Origin: Calonectria ilicicola | Lineage: Eukaryota; Ascomycota; Sordariomycetes; Hypocreales; Nectriaceae | Direction: 5' to 3' | NCBI GenBank assembly: GCA_020809705.1 | Contig: CP085828.1 | Location: forward strand, 868,001 to 932,000 | Length of the DNA stretch: 64,000 nt | Shown here: one piece after another, positions 46,721 through 58,383 of the stretch | Numbering within the stretch: position 1 is the first letter of the stretch | How the letters are laid out: each line of letters opens with the position of its first letter | Notes under the pieces: model-generated | The model's database searches: none | What the model was told of the DNA's origin: nothing | The model's input: the letters and a program-made list of their open reading frames with translations, nothing else | Made by a program: the position numbers and the translations under genes

Positions 46721-47988
46721 ATGGCCAGCAAAGATCTCATCTCCTACGCCGAGGCTAAGAACTCGGCCTTTGACAAAGTCCTTCACCAGAAGTCAGGGAA
46801 TGCGAAGGGAGGCATTTCTGCCATGATTGGCAAGGACAATGCTGCCCATGTTGCCGCTGTGGATGATTATTTCCAGCACTGGGATAACAAGAAAGCCGAG
46901 GACGAGACAGCAGAGATTCGACAAGAACGAACAGACAACTACGCAAACCTCACAAGACAGTATGTTCTCTGATTTTTTATTTTTTACTTTAGCTTCCTGC
47001 ATTGGCGATGTAAGCTGACCATTCAGATACTACAACCTAGCCACGGATCTCTACGAGTACGGATGGAGCCAATGCTTCCACTTCTGCCGGTTCGCCTACG
47101 GAGAGACTTTCCACCGCGCAATTGCCCGCCACGAACACTACCTTGCGCACAACATGGGAATCAAGAAGGACATGAAGGTTCTAGACGTTGGCTGCGGCAT
47201 TGGTGGACCTGCTCGAGAGATTGTCAAGTTCACTGGTGCTCACGTCACCGGATTGAATATCACCGAGTACCAGATCCAGCGAGCAACCAATTATGCGAAG
47301 CAAGAGGGGCTTTCTCACAAGCTTAAATTTATCCAGGGAGATTTCATGGTAAGTGCTACAGTATCATTACGAGCTGCAGTCATGAACTAACCTTGGGGTG
47401 CTCAAACAGAAAATTCCCTTTCCCGACAACTCGTTCGACGCCGTCTACGCGATCGAAGCCACCGTACACGCACCCTCACTAAAGGGCGTTTATAGCGAAA
47501 TTTTCCGAGTGCTAAAGCCAGGTGGTGTGTTTGGTGTCTACGAGTGGCTGATGACGGAGGACTACGACAACAACAACCTGGAGCACCGCCAAATCCGCCT
47601 TGACATTGAACAGGGTGACGGAATTGCCCAAATGTTCAAGATTTCTGACGGAGTCTCGGCAATGAAGGATGCCGGATTTGAACTTCAGGTCAATGAGGAT
47701 CTTGCAGCTGATGATGACGGTCCCGCTCCTTGGTATTGGCCACTAGACAGCGACATGTCTCACGCACAATCCTTCGCGGATATGCTGACAGTCCTACGAA
47801 TGAACAAATGGGGTCGTTTCATCATGCACAACCTGTTCAGCGTGATGGAATCAATTCGCATCGCACCAGCAGGCACAAGAAAGACTGCTGAGAGTCTAGG
47901 CACAGCGGCAGATGCCTTGGTGGAGGGCGGTAAGCGGAGGCTGTTTACGCCGATGTACTTGATGGTGGGAAAGAAGCCCGACGCCTAA
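46721..47988 (+). CDS. erg6: Sterol C-24 methyltransferase (Erg6) family
   Basis: S-adenosylmethionine-dependent methylation of the sterol side chain at C-24, at the endoplasmic reticulum or lipid droplets. Exons are 46721-46959, 47027-47348 and 47410-47988 (379 aa, the usual Erg6 length). The sterol-binding segment [11 protein letters not shown] is at about 90. SAM motif [16 protein letters not shown] is at about 130, followed by [12 protein letters not shown] and [17 protein letters not shown]. The C-terminal sterol methyltransferase domain includes [10 protein letters not shown]. All splice joins keep the frame. Filamentous fungi often carry one or two Erg6 genes; whether this is the housekeeping copy cannot be told here. 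Its neighbour is a CYP7/8-like P450, so a paralogue in specialised sterol modification is possible. Confidence 0.93.
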
Positions 47989-49667
47989 GCCGTGTCGGCC
48001 TGGAAATGCCGTGGTGGAAAACGGCTCAAAGCCATTTGGGTCTAAGTTTAGGCGACGGCGCAACTATTATAGGAACGGCCTAGTTGGAGCTGTGTCTCGA
48101 AGGATCATGTGAAAGGGAATGTAAATATCGGCGTGTAGGGGGGGCGGAAAGGGCACAGAAGATGATTTGTCAAAAATCTCCATATAATTTTTAGGTGTTT
48201 CATAGCTTTATACAACATTACAACTTCAGCAATAGGTTAGTGTTCCCGTTCGACGGATGGTAACTGACCTGATCTGCAATCTTGGGGCCGAATGTGGAGT
48301 GTCTAGGGTAGGGAAGGGACTCGACTAGCAGATTCGATACGTACCTGGGCGCTGATTACATCATTGCCCAGAAAAATCAACCACGCAATCGTCCCCCGCA
48401 CCCAGCGCACGTTGACGTCCACATGTCGATGAGTGGCAACGAAGAGCGACGGGATTGAGTGGGTGACAAATCAAGGCGGCCACTACGGCGCCCATCACCA
48501 CGACCAAGGTTGGATCCGGGTTGATCGGCCTGGACCGAGTCGAGGGTCGACAGAGAGGCCTCGCCCTCACAGCCACCAAGTCTACGTTGCTCGCGAACTA
48601 GCGCCGCAGCTCCAAGGCAAGGGAAGGGAAGGAATCCAAAGGCGTTTGGGATGGGGTTGGGGCGCAGTCATCGGGCACCTCCACCCGGGACTTGCAGCAT
48701 CCGGATCTGAAATAAACGAATCTCTCGTGTGCTGGATGGATAGCGAGGACGCTGGGGCTGACGATGGGATCAAGCACCGCAGGGCAACCCAGCAGGCATG
48801 AAGAAGAAAAAAATTCAAAAGGCCCGCTAAGATGTTTATCGACCAGCCCCTTGATTTGTGGTTTCGCATTCAGCCCTAGGAGATGTGCATCGGGGACCTG
48901 CCGGGGGTTCTCGTTTGGGCCTGGCGATGGGGACCCGGCAATGCGGCCAAGTGTGATGGGGGCATCCCGGCGTAGGCGATGTGCCGCAACTCTGATGTTC
49001 CATCCCGGGCGGCGTTGCAAACAATCGTTTCTGTGTGCCGGCGAGGCTGCGAGTCGGAAGGGCAGTCAGACAGACATGTGTTGCTCTCATTGAGGCATGA
49101 CATGGCCAAGCTGTTGTCGCTTAATGGGCCATGCCGCCGGATGTCCCATTGTGCGGGTGGCTCAGCCGCGGCGTCGCATCGACTTGCAGGCGTGGCGTCG
49201 CTACATCTCACGTCATCGCCACCTTGGACACTCTTGGCTCGGTGCTCCGCGTGGACGGTGCATCCACACCGATGCAACCAGGGATGCAACCAACGAGCCC
49301 AAAACGAAACGGACCCAGTCCTTGAGAGACGGACGTAGCGGCGGCCAAGCGCTTGCGACGACTGCCGGTTCTAATAAAACCACTAGATCCCTCTCCGCAC
49401 CTCTTCTCCTCTTCTCCTGGTGACTCCCGCTGCTTGCTGTTCATCTGCTTCTATTCCCCTCGTCACGTTCCCTCGGCGAGGCTGCCCAACTCAGCAGCGA
49501 TTACCCACGGAATAAACGCAGGCCAAGCACAGGATCCCTGTTAGCCAGTGGAACAATCTCGCCGATCGTCCGCCCCGAGCAAGAATAAAACTCCCCCAAC
49601 ACCACCTTGAAACACAAACAAACACCATCCCCGCCAGACCAAACGAAACCACCGCAACACCGCCAAG
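47989..49667. other. Long intergenic region upstream of the DUF7053-like gene
   Basis: The 3' flank of the Erg6-like gene passes into GC-rich DNA with many overlapping chance frames on both strands (48361-49490). A CT-rich leader lies at 49380-49660. No supported gene. Confidence 0.5.
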
Positions 49668-50774
49668 ATGCTTCGCAAAAGGGAAACCCTGACCATTATC
49701 ACGCCCATCCCGAGCTACATCCCTCGCCAGCTCGCCATCGATCTCCTCCACTCGCACAGCGAAGTTATCAACGTCAACCCCCTCGTCCTCGAGCACAAGC
49801 CCATCCCTGCACCGCGCAACGCCTCCTCCGATGAATACTATTCCAGCTGGTATGAGATCACCCAGCGCATTCAATACGTCCCTGGCGCTGGTAAGCTGGG
49901 CTCGGGCAAGATTAAGTTCAATGGATGCTTCCACGATATGCCCTGGGGCTTGCAGTCGCACATTTATGCTCCCATGAACGTTGACATGCGCAACAAGTAC
50001 CGCATCCAGGGCAACCAGCCCGGCGAGCCCCCAGAGCAGATCGAGATTGGCCTCGAAGAGCTCGGCGCCCCCAAAGATGGCCTGTACCTCCGTGAGGACA
50101 TCGAATTCAAGTGCAACATCACCATGATGTCTTTTGTTAAAGCTGAGATGAGGAAGGCGAGCAAGGACATGTTGGCGCGTTTGATCAAGAAGGCCGAGCT
50201 TGTGGATGCTGGAGTCCTCAAGGCCATGTTCCAGGATGGCAAGCTCACGACCATCAATCCCGCCGACCGCTCCAACACTCACACGCAACAATACTTCCGC
50301 CAGTCGACCATGCACACTGACGGCGGTATGATGAGCCCTAGCCCCGGCCCAGCCAGTCCTGCTTTGCCCTACCAGCAGACCCAGCACTCACCATCCCTCC
50401 CACCATATGCACGACCGGCCTCTGTTGGCGCTTACCAGAGTCCTTATCAGAACCCCTACCAGGTTCAGCACACCCCGCCTCCTCAGGCCCCTCCCATCCC
50501 TCCCAAGACACAACAATTTGCCATGGAACTGCCGGGAGATTACTACCACCCCGCGTCTTCGCGATCTCCGAGCCTGAACCAAGCACAGCCGAGCCCCGAC
50601 TACCGTAACTCAGTCAACTCGCACCACTCGGATCCCCGGTGGTCGCACCCTCAGCCTAGCCCTGGCCAGCACTCTCCCATGTACATGGTGTCTGCCGGCC
50701 AACCAGCCGCTCCCGCTGAGCTGGCATCCCACACCGAGACGAGAGAGGAATACCAGCAGGACCGCAAATACTAA
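49668..50774 (+). CDS. DUF7053-type fungal conserved protein
   Basis: 368 aa, single exon. The N-terminal 200 residues form a compact domain of the DUF7053 type: MLRKRETLTIITPIPSYIPR, YYSSWYEITQRIQYVPGAG, KIKFNGCFHDMPWGLQSHIYAPM and DGLYLREDIEFKCNITMMSFVK. The helix after it (EMRKASKDMLARLIKKAELV) closes the domain. The remaining 170 residues are Pro/Gln/Ser/Tyr-rich and disordered (YQSPYQNPYQVQHTPPPQAPP), which may mediate interactions. DUF7053 proteins are conserved in ascomycetes and resemble lipid-binding (START/SRPBCC-like) folds, but no role is established. The ATG at 49668 has an AAG-ATG context and follows a long CT-rich leader. Confidence 0.82.
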   Translation: MLRKRETLTIITPIPSYIPRQLAIDLLHSHSEVINVNPLVLEHKPIPAPRNASSDEYYSSWYEITQRIQYVPGAGKLGSGKIKFNGCFHDMPWGLQSHIYAPMNVDMRNKYRIQGNQPGEPPEQIEIGLEELGAPKDGLYLREDIEFKCNITMMSFVKAEMRKASKDMLARLIKKAELVDAGVLKAMFQDGKLTTINPADRSNTHTQQYFRQSTMHTDGGMMSPSPGPASPALPYQQTQHSPSLPPYARPASVGAYQSPYQNPYQVQHTPPPQAPPIPPKTQQFAMELPGDYYHPASSRSPSLNQAQPSPDYRNSVNSHHSDPRWSHPQPSPGQHSPMYMVSAGQPAAPAELASHTETREEYQQDRKY

Positions 50775-51305
50775 GCGTGCTGTATTGTAATGGAGTCATG
50801 TACATGATGGCGGAGAATTTTGGGAAATAACAATGACATCGCTAAGAAGGAAAAGACAGGCAATGATTCATGCAAATGGCCCGAATTTTGGATGGATGGA
50901 TGGATGAATGACGATAAAAAGGAATAGGCGTTGTGGCGATTTTATTTTCTGGATAACGTACGCTTTGGTACTTATACCCTCTTGTTCAAGAAGTAATCGA
51001 TTTCGTTTGTTGTATACGTCATCAGGTGCCATTTCACCGTCCCTATTGTTTGGCATCATAATGAACCACGATTGTTATTGCGTTTGACTTGTATTTGCTC
51101 ACCCCATCTCACTTTATTCTCACCCTGCCTGATATTAATGCATCCTTATCTTCGATGCAAACGGCACTTCTGTCTTCTTTTAACATATAATAGCATCGCG
51201 ACTACATGCCCTGCGGGTTTCGCGAACAAGCTCTAATACCCAACGACTTCCTCAAACGACCTTGCCTACAACACTGAGTGGCCTTGCAAACGGCAGCTGA
51301 ATAAC
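50775..51305. other. Intergenic, no gene supported
   Basis: 3' flank with TGGA/TGGATGGA repeats near 50890-50905 and the promoter of the Q-rich orphan. No coding sequence. Confidence 0.5.
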
Positions 51306-51953
51306 ATGTCCAACCCACCCAATGAAGAGATGGCCGCTCGTGAGCCGATGGCTGCAGGTCCGTCTGTTCAGCAGTTCACTCCTACCATGTTCGTCCCGAG
51401 CATGTCTATAAAGGTTCGGGAAACCGTTTGCCCACAACCCTTTATCGAAGAGAACAAGGAATGGCTTGAGAAGCTCTTGCAGCCCGACCAACGCATCGAA
51501 GTAATGCCACACGTCTTCCGAGCTATCACCAAGGACACGATTCGCATCCTTCCAAGCCTGTACAACGACGCCCTCTACAAGCTGTTCCGGGACGTGGGCG
51601 ACCGTGAGCGAAGCGAGTGGTGTCTCCAAGAGCAAGTCGCCATGATGGTCATCGCCAGAGACCACCCGATCCCGGAGCGCCCAGACAAGAGGTTCTTTAT
51701 GGGCCAGGTTGAGAGGCTGTGGATGATTGGCCACATGCTCAACTGCGCTGGTAACCCGCACGGCAGAGAGCTTGAGCGCATTTCGTGGGAACTCAGAGCC
51801 TTCATGGCCTTTTTCGGACGCCAGCAGGTCTTGGCCCAGAACGCGCGCGCTCAAGCACAAGCTCAGGCAAGAGCCCGCGCTGAGGCACAAGCTGCGAACC
51901 AGCAACAGCAACAACAACAACAGCAACAACAACAACAGCAACCATCGACCTAA
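51306..51953 (+). CDS. Orphan protein with polyglutamine C-terminus
   Basis: 215 aa, one exon, start MSNPPNEEMAAREPMAAG. Residues 30-170 form a globular alpha-helical part (PFIEENKEWLEKLLQPDQR, FRAITKDTIRILPSLYNDAL, MGQVERLWMIGHMLNC). The tail from about 175 is an Ala/Gln/Arg-rich helix (QNARAQAQAQARARAEA) ending in about 14 Gln encoded by mixed CAG/CAA. I do not recognise the family. The good codon use and the absence of introns suggest a genuine gene. A 774-bp open frame on the opposite strand is a shadow produced by the repeats. Confidence 0.65.
   Translation: MSNPPNEEMAAREPMAAGPSVQQFTPTMFVPSMSIKVRETVCPQPFIEENKEWLEKLLQPDQRIEVMPHVFRAITKDTIRILPSLYNDALYKLFRDVGDRERSEWCLQEQVAMMVIARDHPIPERPDKRFFMGQVERLWMIGHMLNCAGNPHGRELERISWELRAFMAFFGRQQVLAQNARAQAQAQARARAEAQAANQQQQQQQQQQQQQQPST
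51901..51947 (+). repeat. Polyglutamine-encoding CAG/CAA microsatellite
   Basis: About 14 consecutive Gln codons, mixed CAG and CAA, near the end of the orphan gene. Likely length-variable between strains. Confidence 0.9.
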
Positions 51954-52825
51954 TTCATCTGTGGCGGGGTAGCGAAACGGACAATCGACACATACTGACG
52001 GGTTGCACCGTGGCTCGTATATCACGATGTGCTTGCGACTGCAATACCAGCGGACTTATTGGACGCAAATTAAGGTCAGAATAATCGAGGTGGATGGAGC
52101 ATGAATTTTCTGGCACAGCAGGTCGAATTGGGGGCTGGACAAGGGTTTGACTTTGGGCAAGGCTGAGAGGGGACGAAGGCAAGCAATGCGGGATTCTGCA
52201 ATGCACGAGGGTTCCGGTCTGTCGACTCAATTATGCTGAGGATGAGTCGATGAAAACATAGAAAATGATACCTTGCAAATAAAATGAAGTTGCTTTGCAT
52301 CTTAAGCCTCAAAGTCCGCATCTAAGTTCTTATCAAGCCCCATCCAAGCCTTGACCACTAGTTCACGGGATTCGGTGTGATCACGGAGACATTTTTCTTG
52401 CACTAAAACCGGCAACCACTACTTACATAACCAGCACGCGACTGTTATTAATGATTGAGTTGCGGAGTTGTGGCTATCCAAGCTGGCGGAGGTTTGCGGA
52501 CTTGGAGAGCTGGGGCGTTCCGCAGGTGGGACCTCCGCCGAGTCGAGATTGAGGCTGAGAAAACTAGCCTGTCAAGAGCCGTAAGAAGGAATAACTGTAA
52601 TTATTCATCATAAATCCTACCGGGATTCGATTGATAGATGAAATCCGTGTGAAAAAGAACGAAGAAGCAATTGTATAAAGTCGTGATGGAGTTCAGTCAT
52701 GAGGATAGACGGATCGATAGACAAGAAGCATTCGACAACTAGTTCCATTCAAGAAAAGGATAAATTCGCCCCCAAAAGCTTGAACAGCTGTACAAGCAGA
52801 AACAGGGACGCCGCATAATATCATC
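51954..52825. other. Intergenic, no gene supported
   Basis: 3' flank of the Q-rich orphan and promoter of the SDR gene. No recognisable coding sequence or repeat. Confidence 0.5.
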
Positions 52826-53827
52826 ATGGCGCTTTTCTCGCAACCCGCTGTGCCTCCTCTAGCACCAGGCATCGACCTCTCCGGCCAAACAGCCATTGTC
52901 ACAGGTGCGACGGCTGGCATTGGCCTTGAGATATCTCGACAACTCCTCACACTCAAAATATCCAACCTAATAATGGCAGTGCGAAACGTGTCCAAGGGTG
53001 ACAAGGTTCGGCAAACTCTCATGTCGGAACCGGCTGTCAAGTCGGCCAACCCAACTGCCAACGTCAAAATCATGAAGCTTGACATGGAAAGCTACACAAG
53101 TGTCAAAGACTTTGTTTCTTCATTCCAGAATGAGTTTCATGACCTGCACATCCTCATAGCCAACGCCGGGATTGGCACGCTTAAACGTGAATTTGCTAGC
53201 TCCGGGCATGAGAAGCACATGCAGGTCAACTACCACTCAAACGTCCTGCTTACTTTCTCCCTATTGCTGATGCTCGAGGCCACTGCAGACAGGACTGGGG
53301 AGCGAACCCGCATAACTTGGACTGGTAGCGGGATGCACAAGACTTCCGCGGCGCTCCCAAATCTACTGCCTGGTAATGGAGGCGCTATTTTTAAGCACTT
53401 GGACCTTCCAGAAGGCATCCCCGCGTTCCACCAATACGCAGTCAGCAAATTACTTGTCGCTCTTTTCCTGCTGGAGCTGGCTGGCCATTACAAGCCAGAC
53501 AAGGTTATCATCAACCACTTCTGTCCCGGCATGGTGAGAACAGACTTGGAGAGCAATCTCCCATTTTACGCGCGCATTCCGATGAACATTATTAAGGGAA
53601 TCCGTGGCCGTTCGCTTGATAAGGCGGGGTGGATCGGGCTCAACGCGGCGGTGGTGGTTGGGCCTGAAAGCCACGGACGGTTTATGCAGGACATGGAGTT
53701 GACTGAGCCGGCTGCGTCTATCAAATCAGAAGACGGAAAACGGGCACAGAAGTTGTTGTGGACTGAGACTATTGATGAGATGGCAGGCTTGGTGAAATTG
53801 CCGGAGTGGGCGCATCGGGTTGATTGA
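52826..53827 (+). CDS. Retinol dehydrogenase-like short-chain dehydrogenase
   Basis: NADP-dependent oxidoreductase, 333 aa, single exon. The cofactor motif TGATAGIG is at 26-33. Arg in AVRNVSKG after strand 2 favours NADP. The NAG motif is present as IANAGIG. The catalytic Tyr/Lys lie in QYAVSKLL. HFCPGMVRTDLES is the usual post-catalytic PG motif of the retinol-dehydrogenase/WW-oxidoreductase type. Substrate unknown; many fungal members modify secondary metabolites or lipids. It ends 262 bp before the convergent PNP-NB-ARC-TPR gene. Confidence 0.92.
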   Translation: MALFSQPAVPPLAPGIDLSGQTAIVTGATAGIGLEISRQLLTLKISNLIMAVRNVSKGDKVRQTLMSEPAVKSANPTANVKIMKLDMESYTSVKDFVSSFQNEFHDLHILIANAGIGTLKREFASSGHEKHMQVNYHSNVLLTFSLLLMLEATADRTGERTRITWTGSGMHKTSAALPNLLPGNGGAIFKHLDLPEGIPAFHQYAVSKLLVALFLLELAGHYKPDKVIINHFCPGMVRTDLESNLPFYARIPMNIIKGIRGRSLDKAGWIGLNAAVVVGPESHGRFMQDMELTEPAASIKSEDGKRAQKLLWTETIDEMAGLVKLPEWAHRVD

Positions 53828-54089
53828 GGCCAGCTGCGCGAGGAGTTATCATGCTAGTGCATGGGGAGGAAGCTGAGCACATATTCATGAAAATTGGAAG
53901 TTTTAAACTAATAAAAATACTGAAGGCAAGAAAATTTATATTTGAAAATTTTGTTGTAATGATATGTAACAACAAATATTTCGGATACAGTTCTTGTTAT
54001 GTCGAAGAGTCGGATTTCTTTTTGGTATGTCTCGCTATCGGGCTTTTTGATAGTCCATTCATAAACTCGTTAGGGTCTTATGTCGAATA

Positions 54090-57000
54090 TTAATCAGAAT
54101 CCTCATTGGCCCATTCCTCAATTGTACTTCTGGACCTTTTTGTCTGGGGATGATCCTCGCCCAATATAGTACATTGTCGTTCCCAGCATTCCTGTACCAT
54201 TGCAACGCCATCATCAATTTTCCCATTTACATGCTTAATTTGAGCAAGGATATACATGCAGTGAAGCGTGAAGACGTCATCTTCGCCGCAGCTTCCTTTT
54301 TGTTGCTCGAATGCTTTGGTAGAAATTTCTTCAGCTTTAGTATATTCTTCTTGAAGAAATAAAGTCCACGCAAGATCTAACGAGGTTTGTAGGGTATCAC
54401 GATGACTGTCACCTAGTACTTCTACCCGTTTCTCCAACACTTCGGTATAAAGTTCGGCGGCTTTGGTAAGCTGTTTCCCGTAACGATATATTCGAGCGAG
54501 GTCCAGTAGAGCCTGTATTGTATCAGGGTGTTTCTCGCCATACTCTTCTTGGTATAGTACATATGCTTTTCTTTGGATTTCCTCGGCTTTCGCATATTCT
54601 TCTTGTTCAAGATATAACCATGAAAGTGTCGCCAAAGCCGATATTGTCGAAGAACTCTTCTCACCAAATAATTCTCGTTCCAGTTCTATGCACCGAATCC
54701 AAACTTTTTCAGCTTTGGGATATTGGCCTTGCTGATTATATACCCATCCAAGGTGCGATAAAACCCTTGTTGTTGTAGAATGCTTCTCTCCAAGCACCTC
54801 TTTTGATAGCCGTGTGGCTTTCAGGGCGAGTTCTTCTGCTTGACTATATCGGTGTTGCATGAAGCATATATGTGATATACTATGGATAGCAATTATTGTA
54901 TTCTCGTGTTTCTCACCATATATGCTTTGGAATATTTTCAGTCTTATTGTTTCGACTTTTTGCAATTCCCACCATCGGTCCTGATCAAACAAGTAGTTCA
55001 CTACTGGCTCTAAAAGGCTGCATACTTTAAGCGGGTCGCCGCATATATCTGCCCACTCTGCTACTCGCATGGCATGCGCCATGTACTTTTTGTATTCCTT
55101 TCTCATGTCACTGGACTCATGAATGTGATTGCAAACAATCTGAATCGCAGCCTTTGAGAAATATGCCTCATCTTTGACCTTCGAGCTAGGACTTTTAGAT
55201 TTCAGAAATTTTCGAAAGGCAAATTTTATTCTCTCTCGTTGTTTTGGCTTTCGTATTTCAGGTGTGCTTTCATGGAGTATTGTGCTGAGATTATATCTCA
55301 AACCCTCTTGAACAAGCATATGCATTTCAAAGCTAACCTCGTTGCTCTCTGTTTTGTGAGGGGTAAGAAATGAAAACTCTCTTAGGCGTGTAATTAGTTG
55401 GTTTAATTGAGTCTGGTGATGCGAGGTTCCTTCAAGCAGGTTATTGTTGAAATTTGCAGCTTCCGAAATCAGTTCTAATGAAATATTCTGATTGTCAAGA
55501 TACGCGAGGATATTCAGCACATTGTAAGCAACTTCACTTTCTTGATGAAGGAGGTCGATTGACATACTCCAGGTTTCAAGAATACTATTGGATACGTTTG
55601 GCCTTCGATGCCGATCAAATTCGGTTTCTTTAAGCAGCGTCCATCTTTCGTTGCCCTCAAGCAAACTGGACAAATATTGTCCTGGAGAGGATTTAGTCCG
55701 TCGCATGTAAGCGCCTGCTTGAGATAGGGCTAACGGAAGTAACTGGAGCTCGCGAAGTAATGTTGTAACATGAGTGAGGTCTTGGCCATCAAACTTTTGA
55801 TTAGTAGTGGCTTCGAGAAGTTTTATTCCCTCTTCGGTTTGCATATTAGCGACTTGAATCCCCATTTGAGCGCCAACTAGGGTACCCGTAATTCGCTCAT
55901 CGCGACTTGTCCAGAGAATTGATCCAGTGCCGTTTTTTGGAATGTAATCCAACAAGCTTACATATTCTTTAGCCGCACCCCCGACTCCAAAAAGAGCTAG
56001 TTTGTCGGCGTTATCAAGCACAATCATCCATTGCATCTCATGTTTGATGCTCTCAAATACGGCCTCTAATAGGGATTTGCCATCAAGATTGTCATCCAAC
56101 CCGAGCTTTTTGGAAATGTTCTTACAATCTTGCACGAACGTGGTCTCATTGTCGGCATGGATCCAAAAGATGGACAGATTAGGGTTGCTTTGAGCTCGGC
56201 TGTATACATATTCGAGTGCAATTTGAGTTTTGCTACACCAGTGAGCATAAAATCGACATGGTAGGGAAGATAGCTTACCCCGAACCCCCCAAGCCCCAGA
56301 GGGCAGCAGCTCGATATTTATTGTCCTCTGGGAGTAGTTGATGAAGTCTTTTGAACAATTCTGGACGATGCACGACGTCTTCGTTGCGAGTGAACGGGAT
56401 AATGACGTGTGCCTTCGAAGAAGTACCCGCACTATTATCAACAGCTCGCGTTTCCGGGGGGCAACCAGCAATCGAAGACCAATTTCTGGGACTACTAGGT
56501 CCAGCGAGTGAAAGCCCTTCCATTTTCACATCGTGAATATCGCTCTCGGTTCGTGGGTATCGCTGCAAAAGCGCTTTTGTGGCAGATGCGGCAGTGGCAG
56601 CTGCAAACCCTTGCCAAATTTTGTTCTTATGGCTGTCAGCATAATCACATACACCTTTTATAACAACACAAGGGAGCGTGTCCCAAATGCCTGCGCCCTC
56701 CATCTCAAATCCAAGCAGTTCATGGCTCATAGCAATTTTATCCCGATCTTCTCCAGATTTGAGTACCGTATCCCCAGATCCAATTCTTCCAATAAATATT
56801 GATGGTTCTTGTCGCCTTTGCTCTATTTGAAGACGCTCTCGATGTACAATGAATCGTTCTTCGCATCCGAGCTCGTAACAAGTTTGTTCACGAGATTTAT
56901 CGCAGATCGAGGTAGAACTTTTATTGCATTCCACGCACTCCAATGATGAATGGTGTTTGTGTCGGTAGTTTGGCTGAAATAATCGATCTTGGTCCACTCC

Positions 57001-57579
57001 GGGATACCGATAGTCGTTTGGGTTCGGGTTCGTTGACTGTTTATTCTGTATTTCTCGAAGAAAAGAGACTGTCTGTCCCCTAACTTCAGCAAGCCCCCGC
57101 TCTGTTTCTAATAGCCTAATCATACCGCGGAGGTCTGCTGGCAACCTTGAGAGACTATCTTCAATTGTGTCCTTTGTCACAAATTCATCTGGGTACTGCC
57201 TGCCAAGATCATATTGTACAACCATATTGCTGATAATCACATCGCCGAGGAGTATTTCGTTGCTAGATTTCGGATTTGGCACGCCGCCACAAATGCCAAT
57301 CAATAGTGCAAGTCGAACGTTAGGAAAGCTGGATCTAACACCTGCAGCTGCGCTCGCCGCGCTGACTTTCCCCATCCCTGGAAGGAGAACAAGTACGATG
57401 TTCAACTTCTCCACCCGTCCGTATTGATATGAATTAGAATCCCCAAGGGCTCTGCCATACCGAGTGCTGCCGTCATCCCAAAACTCATCGATGAGATGCG
57501 AAACTGCATCGTGCTCGAGCGGCAAAGCACATATAATGGCGACTTCGAAGTCACCGCGAGCAGAAGGTGGGGGTGCCAT
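54090..57579 (-). CDS. PNP-NB-ARC-TPR NLR-like receptor
   Basis: STAND NTPase of the fungal NLR class. Exons are 56279-57579 and 54090-56232 with a 46-nt intron (GTAAGC..TAG). The splice falls exactly inside the P-loop and yields WGLGGSGKTQIALEY, a strong check on the model. 1,147 aa. About 10-350 is a purine/uridine phosphorylase-like (PNP_UDP) domain: VAIICALPLEHDAV, LLPGMGKVSA, LLIGICGGVPN, GFEMEGAGIWD, VIKGVCDYAD. It has a Cys-rich insertion (CVECNKSSTSICDK). NB-ARC runs about 400-680, with Walker B-like WMIVLDNAD and LLPLALSQAGAYMRR (GLPLA-like). About 890-1135 holds six 42-residue TPRs of kinesin-light-chain type (GEKHPDTIQALLDLA..). It is probably a recognition receptor whose PNP domain acts as effector or sensor. 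Both reading frames are intact. Confidence 0.93.
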
Positions 57580-58383
57580 CGTGTTCTCGAGACGTGAGAT
57601 CTCACAGACAACAAGAATTAAACCAGCACAAGAGCGCTCGAGCAGCCCACCTTGGTGTTGATTGCGGTCTAAAGGCGATTTAGAATCAGCCGAAATGCGC
57701 GCGTCTCCGCTGACAGCCTACATTCAGCTAATCACGTGCAGCGTTGTCAGACCAATTTGACCCTTGAACAAAGCGGAATTGGAATGGCATCTTCGTCCAT
57801 TTTTTGATGGCCTATCCTACGCAAGAATGCCCTCTTGGGTTCAACGGATGAAATGGGAGAGAAGATAAAAAGCTCGTTGTACTCGTTGGCTATCGATGCT
57901 TGAGATAACTTCAGTCGTTTTCTGGCGTTTGTGCTCACCCGTTTATATGAGGCTGGCGCAGCCAGTGTAACTGGATCCCGAAATATATTGATTTCAACTG
58001 AGATAGTTTATGTTTTGGGAAATATTTGATTGAATCAGAACGATTACTGGAATTTTCTCTGTTCAAACGGCTCCCAGGATGTGATTACCCAGCCCCTCGT
58101 ACCACTTCATTAAATTCAAGGACGAAATGGAAGGGCCCACTTAAAAATGTCAGAGCGTCATTAGCCACAATAATCGGAATCTAATTGGCCACAAGGTCGC
58201 GAGGGTGCGCGAGCTTGGAGTTTGTCAAAGGTACCAACGACAATAAAAGGGATCGCTTTGTCTAACTATGATGACAGTGACTTTGGTATCTCAATCCAAC
58301 ATCTCTGTAGCATTCTGCGATTTTATTTCTTTTATCCCTCATTTAATAACGGCTAGCCTGTGATCGGATATCCAGTGCCAATC
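57580..58383. other. Intergenic upstream of NLR gene and zinc-finger paralogue 1
   Basis: Divergent spacer between the NLR gene (minus) and the first zinc-finger gene (plus). No supported gene or repeat. Confidence 0.5.

Noticed and set aside
49491..50387. 298-codon minus-strand frame
   Set aside because: Antisense to the DUF7053-type gene, which has the better codon pattern and a domain match.
51252..52025. 257-codon minus-strand frame rich in Leu runs
   Set aside because: Generated by the antisense of CAG/CAA repeats in the polyQ gene.
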